A stretch of DNA of 64,000 nucleotides, from assembly GCF_014203225.1 (NCBI RefSeq), contig NZ_JACHIO010000004.1:62001-126000 (forward strand). Direction: 5' to 3'. Origin of the DNA: Granulicella mallensis (GTDB lineage: Bacteria > Acidobacteriota > Terriglobia > Terriglobales > Acidobacteriaceae). Below the pieces are notes generated by a model that ran no database searches, had not been told where the DNA came from, and saw only the letters and a list, made by a program, of their open reading frames with translations. The position numbers and the translations under genes are program-made. Below are positions 36,303 through 45,453 of the stretch, in pieces (position 1 is the stretch's first letter; each line of letters opens with the position of its first letter).

Positions 36303-37745
36303 ATGTTTGCCAGACCAATTCGCCTTGTTCTCCGCAGGATTGCGGCTGGCAGCATTGCAGCAGCGCTGCTCACGTTTCTCGCCTTTCGCCTTCATTTCAA
36401 CCTCTCGGCGGCAACGTCGGTCCACTTCCTGCTGATGTCAGTCATCGCGCTTCGCTGGGGATTTCTCGAAGCCAGCATCGTCTCCATCCTCTCGGTTGCC
36501 TGCCTCGACTATTACTTCACGGACCCTATCTTTGCGTTCTATATAAGGGACTCCCATGACTGGATAGCCCTCGCCACCTTTGAGGTCGCAGCGCTTCTCG
36601 TCAGCAGGCTCTCCAACCAGATGCAGCGCCACGCACATGAATCGGAGCTGCACCAGGCCCACCTGCAGAAGCTATACGCCTTGAGCCAGCACATTCTGCT
36701 CCTCGACCGCGAAGGAGCCGTGGAACAGCAACTCGTTCACATCATTCGTTCCAGCCTGCAAGTCGAAGGGATAGCGCTATGGAACGGCTACGACCTGCAT
36801 ATGTACAAGAGCGGAACCTGCAACTTCGACGACGATCAGGTTCGCTCCAGCTTTCACCTGGAGACAGACAGCGACGATGCGAGTACAGGCATCTCCCGGC
36901 GGGTCCTGCGGTCAGGGACACGCCCCATTGGGGCGCTTGCCTTATGCGGACATTCGCTGGATACGACTTCCGTCAATGCGGCAGCTTCGCTCGTCTCAGT
37001 TGCAATAGAAAGAGCCCGTTCGTTTTCGACCGAAGCAAATGCCGTAGCCGCCCGGCAGAGCGAACAACTTCGTTCCGCCATACTGGATGGCATGGCGCAC
37101 GCCTTCAAGAGCCCGCTCACCACCATCCGCACTTCAAGCTCGGGACTGCTTGCGATGAATACCCTCTCCGGAACTGAAAAAAAACTAGTCAGCTTAATCG
37201 ACCGGCACGCCAGTCATCTGAGTGATCTCGCGAATCATTTGCTCCTGACAGCCAAGCTGGATAGCGGCGATATCAAGGTAAACCGCGAGGAGATCGACCT
37301 TTCCCAACTCGTCGAGAACAGCATCGAAGCCTCTTCCCAGGAACTGGACGGCCATGCGATCGAAGTCCGCGTAACAGAGCGCCCCAGAATCGTGTACGCA
37401 GACCGAAAGCTGCTTCAGATGGCACTCCTACAGATTCTCGACAATGCCGTAAAGTATGGGCGGCCTGGTTCTCCAGTTCTTATTGCAGTCGAAGAAGAAG
37501 GGCCGGAGCTGATCATTGCCATCAGGAATGAAGGCTCCTTTATTCCACCGGAAGAGAGAGAAAAGGTCTTTCAGCGCTTTTATCGCTGCTCGGGATCGAT
37601 TCGGACAATCTCGGGAACGGGGATTGGGCTCTCCGTCGTCAGGCGCATTGCCGAAGCACATCAAGGGAAAGTATGGGTCGATAGTGATATCGAGAATGGA
37701 ACAACCTTCTCCATCACACTGCCCAGCCTGGCCGCAGAGGAATAG
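36303..37745 (+). CDS. Sensor histidine kinase with DUF4118 membrane domain (KdpD-like)
   Basis: 480 residues. Three to four N-terminal membrane helices (about 15-105) form a DUF4118-type domain as in KdpD (FLLMSVIALRWGFLEASIVS; CLDYYFTDPIFAFYI). A GAF-like region follows (about 125-245), then HisKA and HATPase (NAVKYG; GTGIGLSVVRRIAEAH). The KdpD Usp domain and the N-terminal KdpD ATP-binding domain are absent and no kdp genes are adjacent. The phospho-acceptor box reads MAHAFKSPLTTIR in place of the usual HELRTPL. The response regulator begins two bases after the stop. Confidence 0.88.
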   Translation: MFARPIRLVLRRIAAGSIAAALLTFLAFRLHFNLSAATSVHFLLMSVIALRWGFLEASIVSILSVACLDYYFTDPIFAFYIRDSHDWIALATFEVAALLVSRLSNQMQRHAHESELHQAHLQKLYALSQHILLLDREGAVEQQLVHIIRSSLQVEGIALWNGYDLHMYKSGTCNFDDDQVRSSFHLETDSDDASTGISRRVLRSGTRPIGALALCGHSLDTTSVNAAASLVSVAIERARSFSTEANAVAARQSEQLRSAILDGMAHAFKSPLTTIRTSSSGLLAMNTLSGTEKKLVSLIDRHASHLSDLANHLLLTAKLDSGDIKVNREEIDLSQLVENSIEASSQELDGHAIEVRVTERPRIVYADRKLLQMALLQILDNAVKYGRPGSPVLIAVEEEGPELIIAIRNEGSFIPPEEREKVFQRFYRCSGSIRTISGTGIGLSVVRRIAEAHQGKVWVDSDIENGTTFSITLPSLAAEE

Positions 37746-37747
37746 AC

Positions 37748-38443
37748 ATGGATCAGAAGAGTAAAGTGCTCGTGGTAGAGGACGATGCAGGTATCCGGCA
37801 GAGCTTGTTCGAGACATTAGGAGCGCTGGGTTTTGCAGTAGGCGAGGCCAGCAACGGAGAAGATGCTTTGTTGCGTCTCCGGATGGTCAACTACGATGCC
37901 GTGTTACTCGACATCAATATGCCTGGAATGGGTGGCAAAGAGACATGCCGCAGAATCTGCCAAACCTATCCGCATCTTCCTGTTGTGATGCTCACCGTGC
38001 GCGACGAGGAGGAGGACATCGTTGAGGCTTTGGATGCTGGCGCCTTTGACTATGTCACGAAGCCCTTTCAGATCCGCGAGCTTACAGCAAGGTTGAGAGC
38101 CGTCATTCGTCGCAGCCACATCCCCGTGGCTAACCCGGAGATCATTATCGTAATCGGAGAGATCACTCTGGATACAGATCGCCGCCGAGTAGAAAAGAGA
38201 GGCGAAGACCTTCATCTAACTCCGAAGGAATACGAGACTCTTCGCTATTTGATGGAACATGCCGGACGCCCCGTTCGTCATGAACGAATCTTGACCGCCG
38301 TTTGGGGCTCCGCCTATGGCAATGAACGTGAATACCTGAGAGTGATCATCAATCAACTCCGCAAAAAGATTGAAGACGATCCCGCACGTCCCCTCTATAT
38401 CCTGACCGAAAGCTATATTGGCTACCGCTTTCGCGAGAAATAA
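37748..38443 (+). CDS. OmpR/KdpE-family response regulator
   Basis: 231 residues. The receiver has VLVVEDDAGIRQSL, the phospho-acceptor in VLLDINMPGMGG, VVMLTVRDEEED and YVTKPFQI. The C-terminal winged helix is of OmpR type (LTPKEYETLRYLMEHAGRPV; EYLRVIINQLRKKIED; YIGYRFRE). It follows the sensor kinase by two bases and must be its partner. Regulated genes are unknown; the divergent TonB receptor gene at 36171 is the nearest candidate. Confidence 0.93.
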   Translation: MDQKSKVLVVEDDAGIRQSLFETLGALGFAVGEASNGEDALLRLRMVNYDAVLLDINMPGMGGKETCRRICQTYPHLPVVMLTVRDEEEDIVEALDAGAFDYVTKPFQIRELTARLRAVIRRSHIPVANPEIIIVIGEITLDTDRRRVEKRGEDLHLTPKEYETLRYLMEHAGRPVRHERILTAVWGSAYGNEREYLRVIINQLRKKIEDDPARPLYILTESYIGYRFREK

Positions 38444-38470
38444 AGTACGGCAATAAATGACTGTCCACTT

Positions 38471-39061
38471 CTAATCCTGGATAGCCTTAGAGATCGCATA
38501 CTCGATAGAACGATCTTTCCAGTGCCTCGTGTAATTTTCAAGCGAAGAAAGGCTGCGAGCATGCATTCGGTCGATATAAAGCGTGCCGTGCAGATGGTCG
38601 ATCTCATGCTGCAGAATACGCGCATACCATCCTGAGGCTTCGATGACCCGAGGCTCTCCTCGATGATCGAGACCTGTAACTCGTACCTCTTTCGCCCTGG
38701 GCACAAGCGCGGTAAAACCAGGCAGGCTCAAACAACCCTCAAAGAAAGTAGCAGTGGATTCTCCACGAATCTCAAGGACCGGGTTCACAAGAACGTGGAA
38801 TGGAACTGCGGCTCGTCCACGTTCCTTCATCTCTGATTCAGTAAGATTTTTGTGATACTCGGCTCTGTCTTCGATGACAGCGAGTTGCAACGACTCTCCC
38901 ACCTGCGGAGCGGCGAGTCCTACTCCGGGAGCATCGCGGACGGTCTCCCTCATGTAATCAATCAGGTTCTGAATCGAAGGGCTCAGGATCTGCTCCTTCG
39001 ACAACACCTGCGAGGTGGCTCGCAGAACCGGCTCTCCAACAGTCACAATCTTCAAACGCAT
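38471..39061 (-). CDS. def: Peptide deformylase
   Basis: 196 residues. All three deformylase motifs are present: [18 protein letters not shown] with the metal-binding Cys, and [10 protein letters not shown] with the two His ligands and catalytic Glu. It removes the formyl group from nascent N-terminal Met. The C-terminus is slightly longer than in E. coli (168 residues). The gene converges on the response regulator gene, and no fmt is adjacent. Confidence 0.95.
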   Translation of the reverse strand: MRLKIVTVGEPVLRATSQVLSKEQILSPSIQNLIDYMRETVRDAPGVGLAAPQVGESLQLAVIEDRAEYHKNLTESEMKERGRAAVPFHVLVNPVLEIRGESTATFFEGCLSLPGFTALVPRAKEVRVTGLDHRGEPRVIEASGWYARILQHEIDHLHGTLYIDRMHARSLSSLENYTRHWKDRSIEYAISKAIQD

Positions 39062-39141
39062 CTTCGGTTACCTTCGCAACGCGAGTATACCTTTGACGCG
39101 GGCCAGGATTCCTGGACTCAACCCTGTGCCTGCAGAACAGG

Positions 39142-39181
39142 CTTCGGCATCGGACTGTAAAAATCCCGTCCGATGCCGAAG
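39142..39181. terminator. Hairpin downstream of the encapsulin operon
   Basis: CTTCGGCATCGGAC (39142-39155) pairs perfectly with GTCCGATGCCGAAG (39168-39181), a 14-bp stem. It lies 13 bases after the cysteine desulfurase stop. No U-run follows on the minus strand, so termination efficiency is uncertain. Confidence 0.5.
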
Positions 39182-39193
39182 TCTATTCGGCCC

Positions 39194-41071
39194 TTACCGG
39201 CCCAGGCTCTTCAACCGAATCAGTCCTGCAACCAGTGCATCGATGTCCTCTGCGTTGTTGTAGAGAGCCAGCGACGGACGCACTGTCGTCTCCACACCGA
39301 ACCTACGCAGAGTCGGCTGTGCACAATGATGGCCTGAACGTACCGCAATGCCCTCACGGTTGAGCGCCGCGCCGACTTCCTCGGTACGAAACCCATCGAG
39401 CACAAAGGAGAGCACACCAGCCTTCTCCTTGGCGGTACCGATGAGCCGCAACCCTGGTACCGTCAGCAGACCCTGGGTCGCATAGACCAGGAGCTCATGC
39501 TCATAGCGTGCGACGTTTGCCATACCCAGTTGATCCAGGTAATCAATGGCCGCACCGAGGCCAACAGCATCGGCGATGTTGCCCGTGCCGGCTTCAAAAC
39601 GCGACGGTGGTGGCTGATAGATCGTCTTCTCGAAGGTAACGTCGACGATCATGTTGCCGCCACCCTGCCACGGCTGCATCTCCGCCAACGCATCCGGCTT
39701 GCCGTAGAGCACACCGATACCGGTCGGTGCGAACACCTTGTGGCCGGAGAAGACGTAAAAATCGCAATCGAGCGATTGCACGTCAACGGGCATGTGCGAC
39801 ACAGCCTGTGCGCCGTCCACGAGCACGCGTGCTCCGTAGCGATGCGCCATCTGCACCATCTGGTGCGCCGGCGTAATGGTGCCCAGCGCATTCGATACCT
39901 GGGTCAGAGACACGAGCTTTGTTCTGGGCCCAAGCAGCTTCTCAAACTCGTCGAGAAGAATCTGGCCATCGTCGTCGACTGGTGCTACGCGCAGGCGCGC
40001 ACCCTTCTCCGCAGCCAGCATCTGCCAGGGAACGATATTGGCATGATGCTCGATCCAGGTGATGACAATCTCATCCCCCTGCTCGATGTGACGGCGACCC
40101 CAACCCTGCGCCACCAGGTTGATCGCTTCCGTCGCACCGCGAACGAAGACGATCTCTTTGCTGGAGGGAGCATTGAGGAAGTGGGCCACTTTATTGCGCG
40201 CATCCTCATAGGCATCGGTTGCACGCGCAGCGAGCTCGTGGGCAGCACGATGGATATTGGAGTTCTCGTGCTCGTAAAAGTACGAGAGGCGATCGATCAC
40301 GCTCTGCGGCTTCTGTGTCGTCGCAGCATTGTCCAGCCAGATGAGCGGCTTGCCGTTCACCCGTTCCCGCAGAATGGGAAAGTCCCGGCGCACAGAACCG
40401 ATCTCAAACTGCCGGCGTGGCAGCTTGAGATCCAACGCCGGTTCAGAACGAAGCGCAGGCAAACGATTCGCCGGAGGTGCCTCTACAGGCTTTGCCTGTG
40501 TACCGGCACTCTCCAGAAAGTAGAACGAATTGGCCGATGGAGGAGCAGAGGGAACAGACTCCGCTACTAGTGAATCGGACGAAGCAGGAAACAGTGGTTC
40601 AAAGGAGAGAAAAGCTGTATCGAACGCAGGCAAAGGCATGGAAAACGGAGACACCAAAGTATCCGTCGCGATATTCCGCGGAGCGTACTGGCCAGCCTCT
40701 CCCATAGGAGGAAGCTCGGTTGTAGGAGAAGAGTTTGCTCTCTTGGGAAACACGAACGAAGTCCCCGCCAATCTTGAGGCGTCGGCTTCGCTGGGGAGCT
40801 TGTCTACGGCGGGCATAGCAGGGAGCGAAGGCAGCGGTGCTCCAAACTGAGGCATCCCCGTCCCTAAGCTCGGTGCTACGACCGGCATCTCCGGCGCAGA
40901 CGCGGCCGCAAGAGGAGAAGACGCCTGCCCCGGCAGCGCACGAAAGAACTCGTTCGCCAACTGGGCGATTGCCGAAATATCCGGCAATGCGCCCATGGAC
41001 GGACCGTTCATCTCGTTTGCGCGGGGAGAGTCTCCTGCATTTCCGATCTGGTCCCGCTCACTTGTACTCAT
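39194..41071 (-). CDS. Encapsulin cargo cysteine desulfurase (SufS-type, with N-terminal targeting domain)
   Basis: 625 residues. The C-terminal 400 are a SufS-type, PLP-dependent cysteine desulfurase: RRDFPILRERVNGKPLIWLD, NAATTQKPQ, PLP Lys in VFSGHKVFAPTGIGVLYG, and persulfide Cys in RSGHHCAQPTLRRFG. The first ~215 residues are Pro/Ala/Ser-rich and apparently disordered, with short hydrophobic patches, the type of cargo-loading extension found on desulfurases packaged in family 2A encapsulins. The enzyme releases sulfur from L-cysteine, which in such compartments can accumulate as elemental sulfur. The ATG overlaps the shell gene stop by 14 bases, so shell and cargo are coupled. Confidence 0.9.
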   Translation of the reverse strand: MSTSERDQIGNAGDSPRANEMNGPSMGALPDISAIAQLANEFFRALPGQASSPLAAASAPEMPVVAPSLGTGMPQFGAPLPSLPAMPAVDKLPSEADASRLAGTSFVFPKRANSSPTTELPPMGEAGQYAPRNIATDTLVSPFSMPLPAFDTAFLSFEPLFPASSDSLVAESVPSAPPSANSFYFLESAGTQAKPVEAPPANRLPALRSEPALDLKLPRRQFEIGSVRRDFPILRERVNGKPLIWLDNAATTQKPQSVIDRLSYFYEHENSNIHRAAHELAARATDAYEDARNKVAHFLNAPSSKEIVFVRGATEAINLVAQGWGRRHIEQGDEIVITWIEHHANIVPWQMLAAEKGARLRVAPVDDDGQILLDEFEKLLGPRTKLVSLTQVSNALGTITPAHQMVQMAHRYGARVLVDGAQAVSHMPVDVQSLDCDFYVFSGHKVFAPTGIGVLYGKPDALAEMQPWQGGGNMIVDVTFEKTIYQPPPSRFEAGTGNIADAVGLGAAIDYLDQLGMANVARYEHELLVYATQGLLTVPGLRLIGTAKEKAGVLSFVLDGFRTEEVGAALNREGIAVRSGHHCAQPTLRRFGVETTVRPSLALYNNAEDIDALVAGLIRLKSLGR

Positions 41072-41975
41072 GATAGTGTCCGACCTCTACGTTTTCGAGT
41101 ACTCCGAGAGCATCCTGGGTCAGTACCGCTGCCGAGCAATAGAGAGAAATCAGGTACGAGGCAATCGAGTTGCGATCGATGCCCATGAAGCGCACCGAAA
41201 GACCGGGAGTCTGTTCGCCGGGCAGCCCAGGCTGGAACAGACCGATCACGCCCTGCTTCTTCTCTCCGGTGCGCATCAGCATGATGTTGGTCTTGCCGGC
41301 AGCATCGATGCCCAGCTTGTCCGTGGGGACCAGGGGAATTCCGCGCCAGGTGAGGAACGGCGAGCCGAACATGGTCACGGTCGGAGGAGGAACGCCGCGG
41401 CGTGTGCACTCACGGCCAAAAGCGGCGATGGCACGCGGATGGGCCAGGAAGAACGCCGGCTCTTTCCAGACGAGCGAAAGCAGCTCATCCATATCGTCGG
41501 GAGTGGGCGCAGCCTTGCGGACCTTGATCTTGAACGAGGGGTCGACGTTGTTCAGCAATCCGTAGTCGGCATTGTTGATGAGCTCGCTCTCCTGCCGCTC
41601 TTTGACCTTCTCCACCGTCAAACGAAGCTGTTCGCGGATCTGGTCATGAGGATGGCTGTAGAGATCGGAGATGCGGGTATGCACGTCGACGATCGTCGAG
41701 ATCGAGCTCAGCGTGTACTCGCGCGGCTTCTCAACGTAGTCGACAAAGGTCTCGGGCAGCTTCCGCTCGTCGCGGGTTCCGCAGGCGACTTCGATCTCTG
41801 CATCATTCTTGACCTGGTTCACGCGGTAAGTGCCCGACTCAACCGGTGTCCAGGAGAGGAGCTGCACGAGCCAGCGGGGCGTGATCGCCGCTAGCTGGGG
41901 AGTGGTCTTTGTTGTGTTGGCTAGCTGGCGTGCTGCTGCATCGCCTACTGTACGACGGGTCTCATGTGTGGCCAC
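41058..41975 (-). CDS. Family 2A encapsulin shell protein (SrpI-like)
   Basis: About 305 residues. TTG 42005 opens the frame, but GTG 41975 has AAGGAG seven bases upstream and is preferred. The sequence matches the HK97-fold shell of family 2A encapsulins: TPRWLVQLLSWTPVESGTYR, an N-arm before it, FVDYVEKPREYTLSSISTIV, GMPL-like loop TWRGIPLVPTDKL, and VRFMGIDRNSIASYLISLYC near the C-terminus. Sixty copies would form a T=1 capsid. The adjacent gene encodes the desulfurase cargo, and a divergent Lrp/AsnC regulator lies beyond. Related Synechococcus SrpI compartments are induced by sulfur starvation. Confidence 0.92.
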   Translation of the reverse strand: MATHETRRTVGDAAARQLANTTKTTPQLAAITPRWLVQLLSWTPVESGTYRVNQVKNDAEIEVACGTRDERKLPETFVDYVEKPREYTLSSISTIVDVHTRISDLYSHPHDQIREQLRLTVEKVKERQESELINNADYGLLNNVDPSFKIKVRKAAPTPDDMDELLSLVWKEPAFFLAHPRAIAAFGRECTRRGVPPPTVTMFGSPFLTWRGIPLVPTDKLGIDAAGKTNIMLMRTGEKKQGVIGLFQPGLPGEQTPGLSVRFMGIDRNSIASYLISLYCSAAVLTQDALGVLENVEVGHYHEYK

Positions 41976-42295
41976 GGTCTTACTCCTTGATTTCGTCTTG
42001 CTCAAAATGGATGAATACGGCCACAGCTTCTGTAAAGTCCTGTCGACCGCATAAGAAACGCCCGAGCCCTGAGGCAGCGCGGCATTCTTGTATCACGCCC
42101 TTGATCATAGCCAGCTCGGCAGACCGCTGGAATGAGCGATCTATGGTATTTCCAGGTTTCTGCATTAGAAAGAACTGGACGACTATGCCTTTTCCGCATA
42201 ATGTTAGGGAACCACCTACGATGGCCTTTGAGCACATCTGCCGGAGAGAGAAGCCACACGCACCGCTATCATCGTCCGTGTGAAGGAGAGCGAGC

Positions 42296-42799
42296 ATGAC
42301 TGGAGTGCCGTCGTCGGGCATCGACGACATCGATTGCGAGATTCTGGCAGAGCTGCAGGACAATGCGCGCATTGCGTTTGCAGAACTCGGCCGCCGCGTA
42401 GGCTTGTCGACCCCGGCGGTCATCGAGCGGGTTCGCCGGCTTGAAGAAAAGCAGGTAATCGTTGGTTATCGCACGCTCGTCGACCCCTCCAAGGTGGGGC
42501 TTCCCGTGCGTGCCTTCGTTAAAGTAACGGTGGCCGGCGACAAGCTCGCCAAGTTCTCCGCCCTGGTTCGCAAACTACCCGAGGTGCTGCAATGCCACCG
42601 CGTTACCGGCGCCGAGTCCTTCATGGTGCAGATAGCTGTCCGCGATATGGCTCACATGGAAGAGGCCATCGACTCCATGATGCCTTACGTCGCAACCAAC
42701 ACCTCAATGATCCTGGCCTCCCCCGTTCCCTGGAACAGCATCCTGCCGGCAGCCCGTTACGGCCGAAAGCCGCGCCCACATAAGACTGGCAACTCTTAG
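42296..42799 (+). CDS. Lrp/AsnC family transcriptional regulator
   Basis: 167 residues. The N-terminal helix-turn-helix is DDIDCEILAELQDNARIAFA-like (ELGRRVGLSTPAVIERVRRL), followed by the RAM ligand-binding domain (FVKVTVAGDKLAKFSALVRK; CHRVTGAESFMVQIAV). GGAGAGCGAGC precedes the ATG. It is divergent from the encapsulin operon with a 320-base shared promoter region. Lrp-type cysteine sensors (CyuR/DecR) are known, so this protein may couple cysteine supply to the nanocompartment; that is inference from position. Confidence 0.9.
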   Translation: MTGVPSSGIDDIDCEILAELQDNARIAFAELGRRVGLSTPAVIERVRRLEEKQVIVGYRTLVDPSKVGLPVRAFVKVTVAGDKLAKFSALVRKLPEVLQCHRVTGAESFMVQIAVRDMAHMEEAIDSMMPYVATNTSMILASPVPWNSILPAARYGRKPRPHKTGNS

Positions 42800-42809
42800 G
42801 CGTGTCATC

Positions 42810-43260
42810 AAACTGCTTTGGGGCGAAATCGAATTGTGCAACAGTTTGTTGAGGCACGGAGCGGAAGGACACGATTTCACAGACTGCGGAAAAACTCGTA
42901 GGTGAGAAGGGCATCCTGATCTTTAGGGCCAAGGGCCCGTTTCATACCAGCCTGGGGTGGAGCGTAGCAGCGAGCGATCTTTCGCTCGCTGCCAGCGTAG
43001 CCCCAGGTACAGGACCACCTCGAAAGCAGAGGGCTGTAGGCCCGATTCATCGTGCCTGGATGATGAATCGGGCTTACAGCCCTCAACTTTTATTTCTGCA
43101 CGTAACCTGGGGCGTCGCTCCCGGAGCCACCACGCTGTCGCGTGCTGGCCCCGGTCTCGCTTTGCCCCAGGCTGGTATGAAACGGGCCCTTGGCCCTAAA
43201 GATCAGGATTCTCTTGTTTCCTATGACTTTTTCCGCAGCCTGTTCAACCCCTTACGACAT
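42810..43260. repeat. Large nested palindromic element
   Basis: A perfect 45-bp inverted repeat (42913-42957 with 43165-43209) encloses further hairpins: GCAGCGAGCGA-tctt-TCGCTCGCTGC near 42970-43000, and a ~22-bp arm pair around 43030-43085 starting AGGGCTGTAGGCCCGATTC. Outside the 45-bp arms the symmetry continues imperfectly (CTGCGGAAAAA on both sides). No coding frame is credible here. It fills the gap between the convergent Lrp gene and the GT87 gene. Confidence 0.8.
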
Positions 43261-43266
43261 GGCGCT

Positions 43267-45393
43267 TTAGGGAATCACTCTTCGCCGTGAAACAGCGGTA
43301 AACCACAGGTTCCGGCCGCAGTCCGTGCTGTAGAGCAGCGTCTTTGAATCGTCTTCCCACCCCGGCTGAATCTGGTTGCAGGGCTCATCGGCAATGCGCT
43401 GCGTCGCACCGGTCACCTGGTCGCGAAGCCACAGGTTCCACACCCCCTGATCGAAGTGGCTATAGGCCATCCATCGTCCGTCCGGAGAGAGCGCCGGATA
43501 GCGCGACTCCCCAAGTGCAAGCGGAATGTTCTCGTGCGTTGCATCGCTGAGATAGAGCTGCGGCGGACGCCCAGATTCAACAGCGGAAAAGGCGTACTCC
43601 TTTTCCGAACGGAAAGAAGCTTCGTAGACATTGAATGAAGAGGGAGTGAGCGTGGACTCGCCTGCAGTAGCCGACTCAAAACCCCTTCGCACCATCAACT
43701 GCCCTCGACCACGATCGTCACGCACAAAGGCAAGACTCTGCGCGTCAGCAGAGAGCATCGGATTGCGTGCGTCATCAACGATGACACGGGACGGGTCCTG
43801 CACATTGACGATCTGAGAACGCCGGTTCCGTACCCTCTCCACCAGAACTTTCTCGGGCTGGACATTCCCGAGACTACTGGTGAAAGAAAGATCGTCGTCC
43901 GGAGAATCGGTAGAAGGATCGTTCCACACCTCAGACTGGTTCTCCGTCACCAGCCGGTATCCCCCGGGCGTAAATGCGATATAACGTACTCCCGAACCCG
44001 CAGGCCGCGCGCCTGCACTGAGGAACCCCTGCGCCTGCAGCGGCAATCGGTAGGCATACTCCTGCCGCACGGCGCGCTCCCGATGAAGAGTAGAGAACAC
44101 GGTGAAGACTACGACCACAGCCATCGCGGCACCCCAGGCATAGCGGCTCCAGTCCTGCACTGTATCTTTGGCCGGACGATCACGCCACTGCAGCAGATAG
44201 ATCCCTGCAAGCAACGCCAGCATCAACGGAAGCCGCGGCCCATACAGCAGAACCAATAACCCCGTCGCCTGGTGCGGGGCTGCTATGGGAAATCCGATAC
44301 CGAAGTAAACCACCAGTAAAGCAGCCAGCCACCCATACCACCCACACCGCAGGAACTTTGCGGCTAACACACAGACCGGCAGAACCATCAGCACAAAGTT
44401 GTACGACGCCGGAACTGTGGAGATAGCCAGAGACGCGGTCACCAGCGCCGACCATTCCAGCAAGATTCGATCGCGCGTGTTGTCTCCCTTGCGGATGAGC
44501 AGCACCGCAGGCGCCAGCGTCAACATCTGCAGTACAGGCAGCAACAGGGCGTAGCACAGCGGAGAATCATGCCACGGATGCGGGTTCCACTGCGGCTCAG
44601 AGAGAAACAGATAATGCAGAACGCTGGAGAAAGAAGCCACTGGCGTATAGGGCGGCAGTGCCGCGCCGTGCAGGGTCCAGGGCAGAATCTCATGCAGGTA
44701 AGTGCGATGCACGTTCCAGCCGAAGACTGCGACGGATACAGCAGCGGCGGCCAGCCCGGTGACTACTCCCGAGATCAGGGCGCGCCAGGATCTGCGCTGC
44801 AGGAAGAAAATAAGGAAGAGAACGGGAAAGATCTTGCAAGCCGCGGCAATCGCTATCAAAGCACCGGCCCAGGCATAGTACTTGCGCAGGTAGGCCCAGC
44901 ACGCCGCCACGATCAACAGGATCAGGAGCACGTAGAGCTGGCCAAACTCCAGGTTGCGATACAGTGGAACGCTCACTGCGAAAGCCAACGCAGCTCGCTG
45001 ATAGGTCAACCCGGTCATCGAGCGCAGCAGCCAGCAAAGCGGAATCAGGAACGCCAGACTCAGAAGTATCCAGATATGTTTGGCCGTAAGAGGCGCAAGC
45101 CTCGTAAGCGGCCACATCACCAACGTCGAAAAGGGTGTGATGGGAACCAATCCGATAATACGAACATCGACAGCACGATGGTCCTTCTCGCGCTGCAGCC
45201 AGTCCCACTCGTACATACGCGAGGTGTCGAAGCCCTCGTGCGCCAGCCGGGCCGCCGTGTAGTAGTTGGGAAAATCCGTAATCAGGCTGCGCCAGGCTCG
45301 TGGCAGCGTGTGGGAACAAACGTAAAGAACGAGCAGGAATAGAAGGCCGCGCTCAGCCCAGCGGATGGTGCGATGGTCCTGCGAAAGAGTCAA
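43267..45393 (-). CDS. GT87-type membrane glycosyltransferase fused to a TolB-like beta-propeller
   Basis: 708 residues from a TTG start (AGG six bases upstream). The first 440 contain about ten hydrophobic helices, with ITDFPNYYTAARLAHEGFD near the N-terminus, the acidic loop typical of the GT-C polyprenyl-phosphate-mannose-type glycosyltransferases (GT87). After a last membrane helix (WGAAMAVVVVFTVFSTL) the C-terminal 240 residues form PD40/WD40-like blades (RNPMLSADAQSLAFVRDD; SRYPALSPDGRWMAYSHFD; QIQPGWEDDSKTLLYST). The propeller would lie in the periplasm. It is the last gene of the five-gene operon; substrate unknown. Confidence 0.75.
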   Translation of the reverse strand: MTLSQDHRTIRWAERGLLFLLVLYVCSHTLPRAWRSLITDFPNYYTAARLAHEGFDTSRMYEWDWLQREKDHRAVDVRIIGLVPITPFSTLVMWPLTRLAPLTAKHIWILLSLAFLIPLCWLLRSMTGLTYQRAALAFAVSVPLYRNLEFGQLYVLLILLIVAACWAYLRKYYAWAGALIAIAAACKIFPVLFLIFFLQRRSWRALISGVVTGLAAAAVSVAVFGWNVHRTYLHEILPWTLHGAALPPYTPVASFSSVLHYLFLSEPQWNPHPWHDSPLCYALLLPVLQMLTLAPAVLLIRKGDNTRDRILLEWSALVTASLAISTVPASYNFVLMVLPVCVLAAKFLRCGWYGWLAALLVVYFGIGFPIAAPHQATGLLVLLYGPRLPLMLALLAGIYLLQWRDRPAKDTVQDWSRYAWGAAMAVVVVFTVFSTLHRERAVRQEYAYRLPLQAQGFLSAGARPAGSGVRYIAFTPGGYRLVTENQSEVWNDPSTDSPDDDLSFTSSLGNVQPEKVLVERVRNRRSQIVNVQDPSRVIVDDARNPMLSADAQSLAFVRDDRGRGQLMVRRGFESATAGESTLTPSSFNVYEASFRSEKEYAFSAVESGRPPQLYLSDATHENIPLALGESRYPALSPDGRWMAYSHFDQGVWNLWLRDQVTGATQRIADEPCNQIQPGWEDDSKTLLYSTDCGRNLWFTAVSRRRVIP

Positions 45394-45453
45394 GGGTGGC
45401 CTACCTAAGTCGACAGTTGTACAGCTTTCACCGAGAACTCAGGCCCCAAAAGG

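Noticed and set aside
42810..43260. CRISPR-like repeats in a repeat-rich gap
   Set aside because: Repeats are inverted and of unequal length, with no regularly spaced direct repeats and no cas genes; no CRISPR array was found anywhere in the window.
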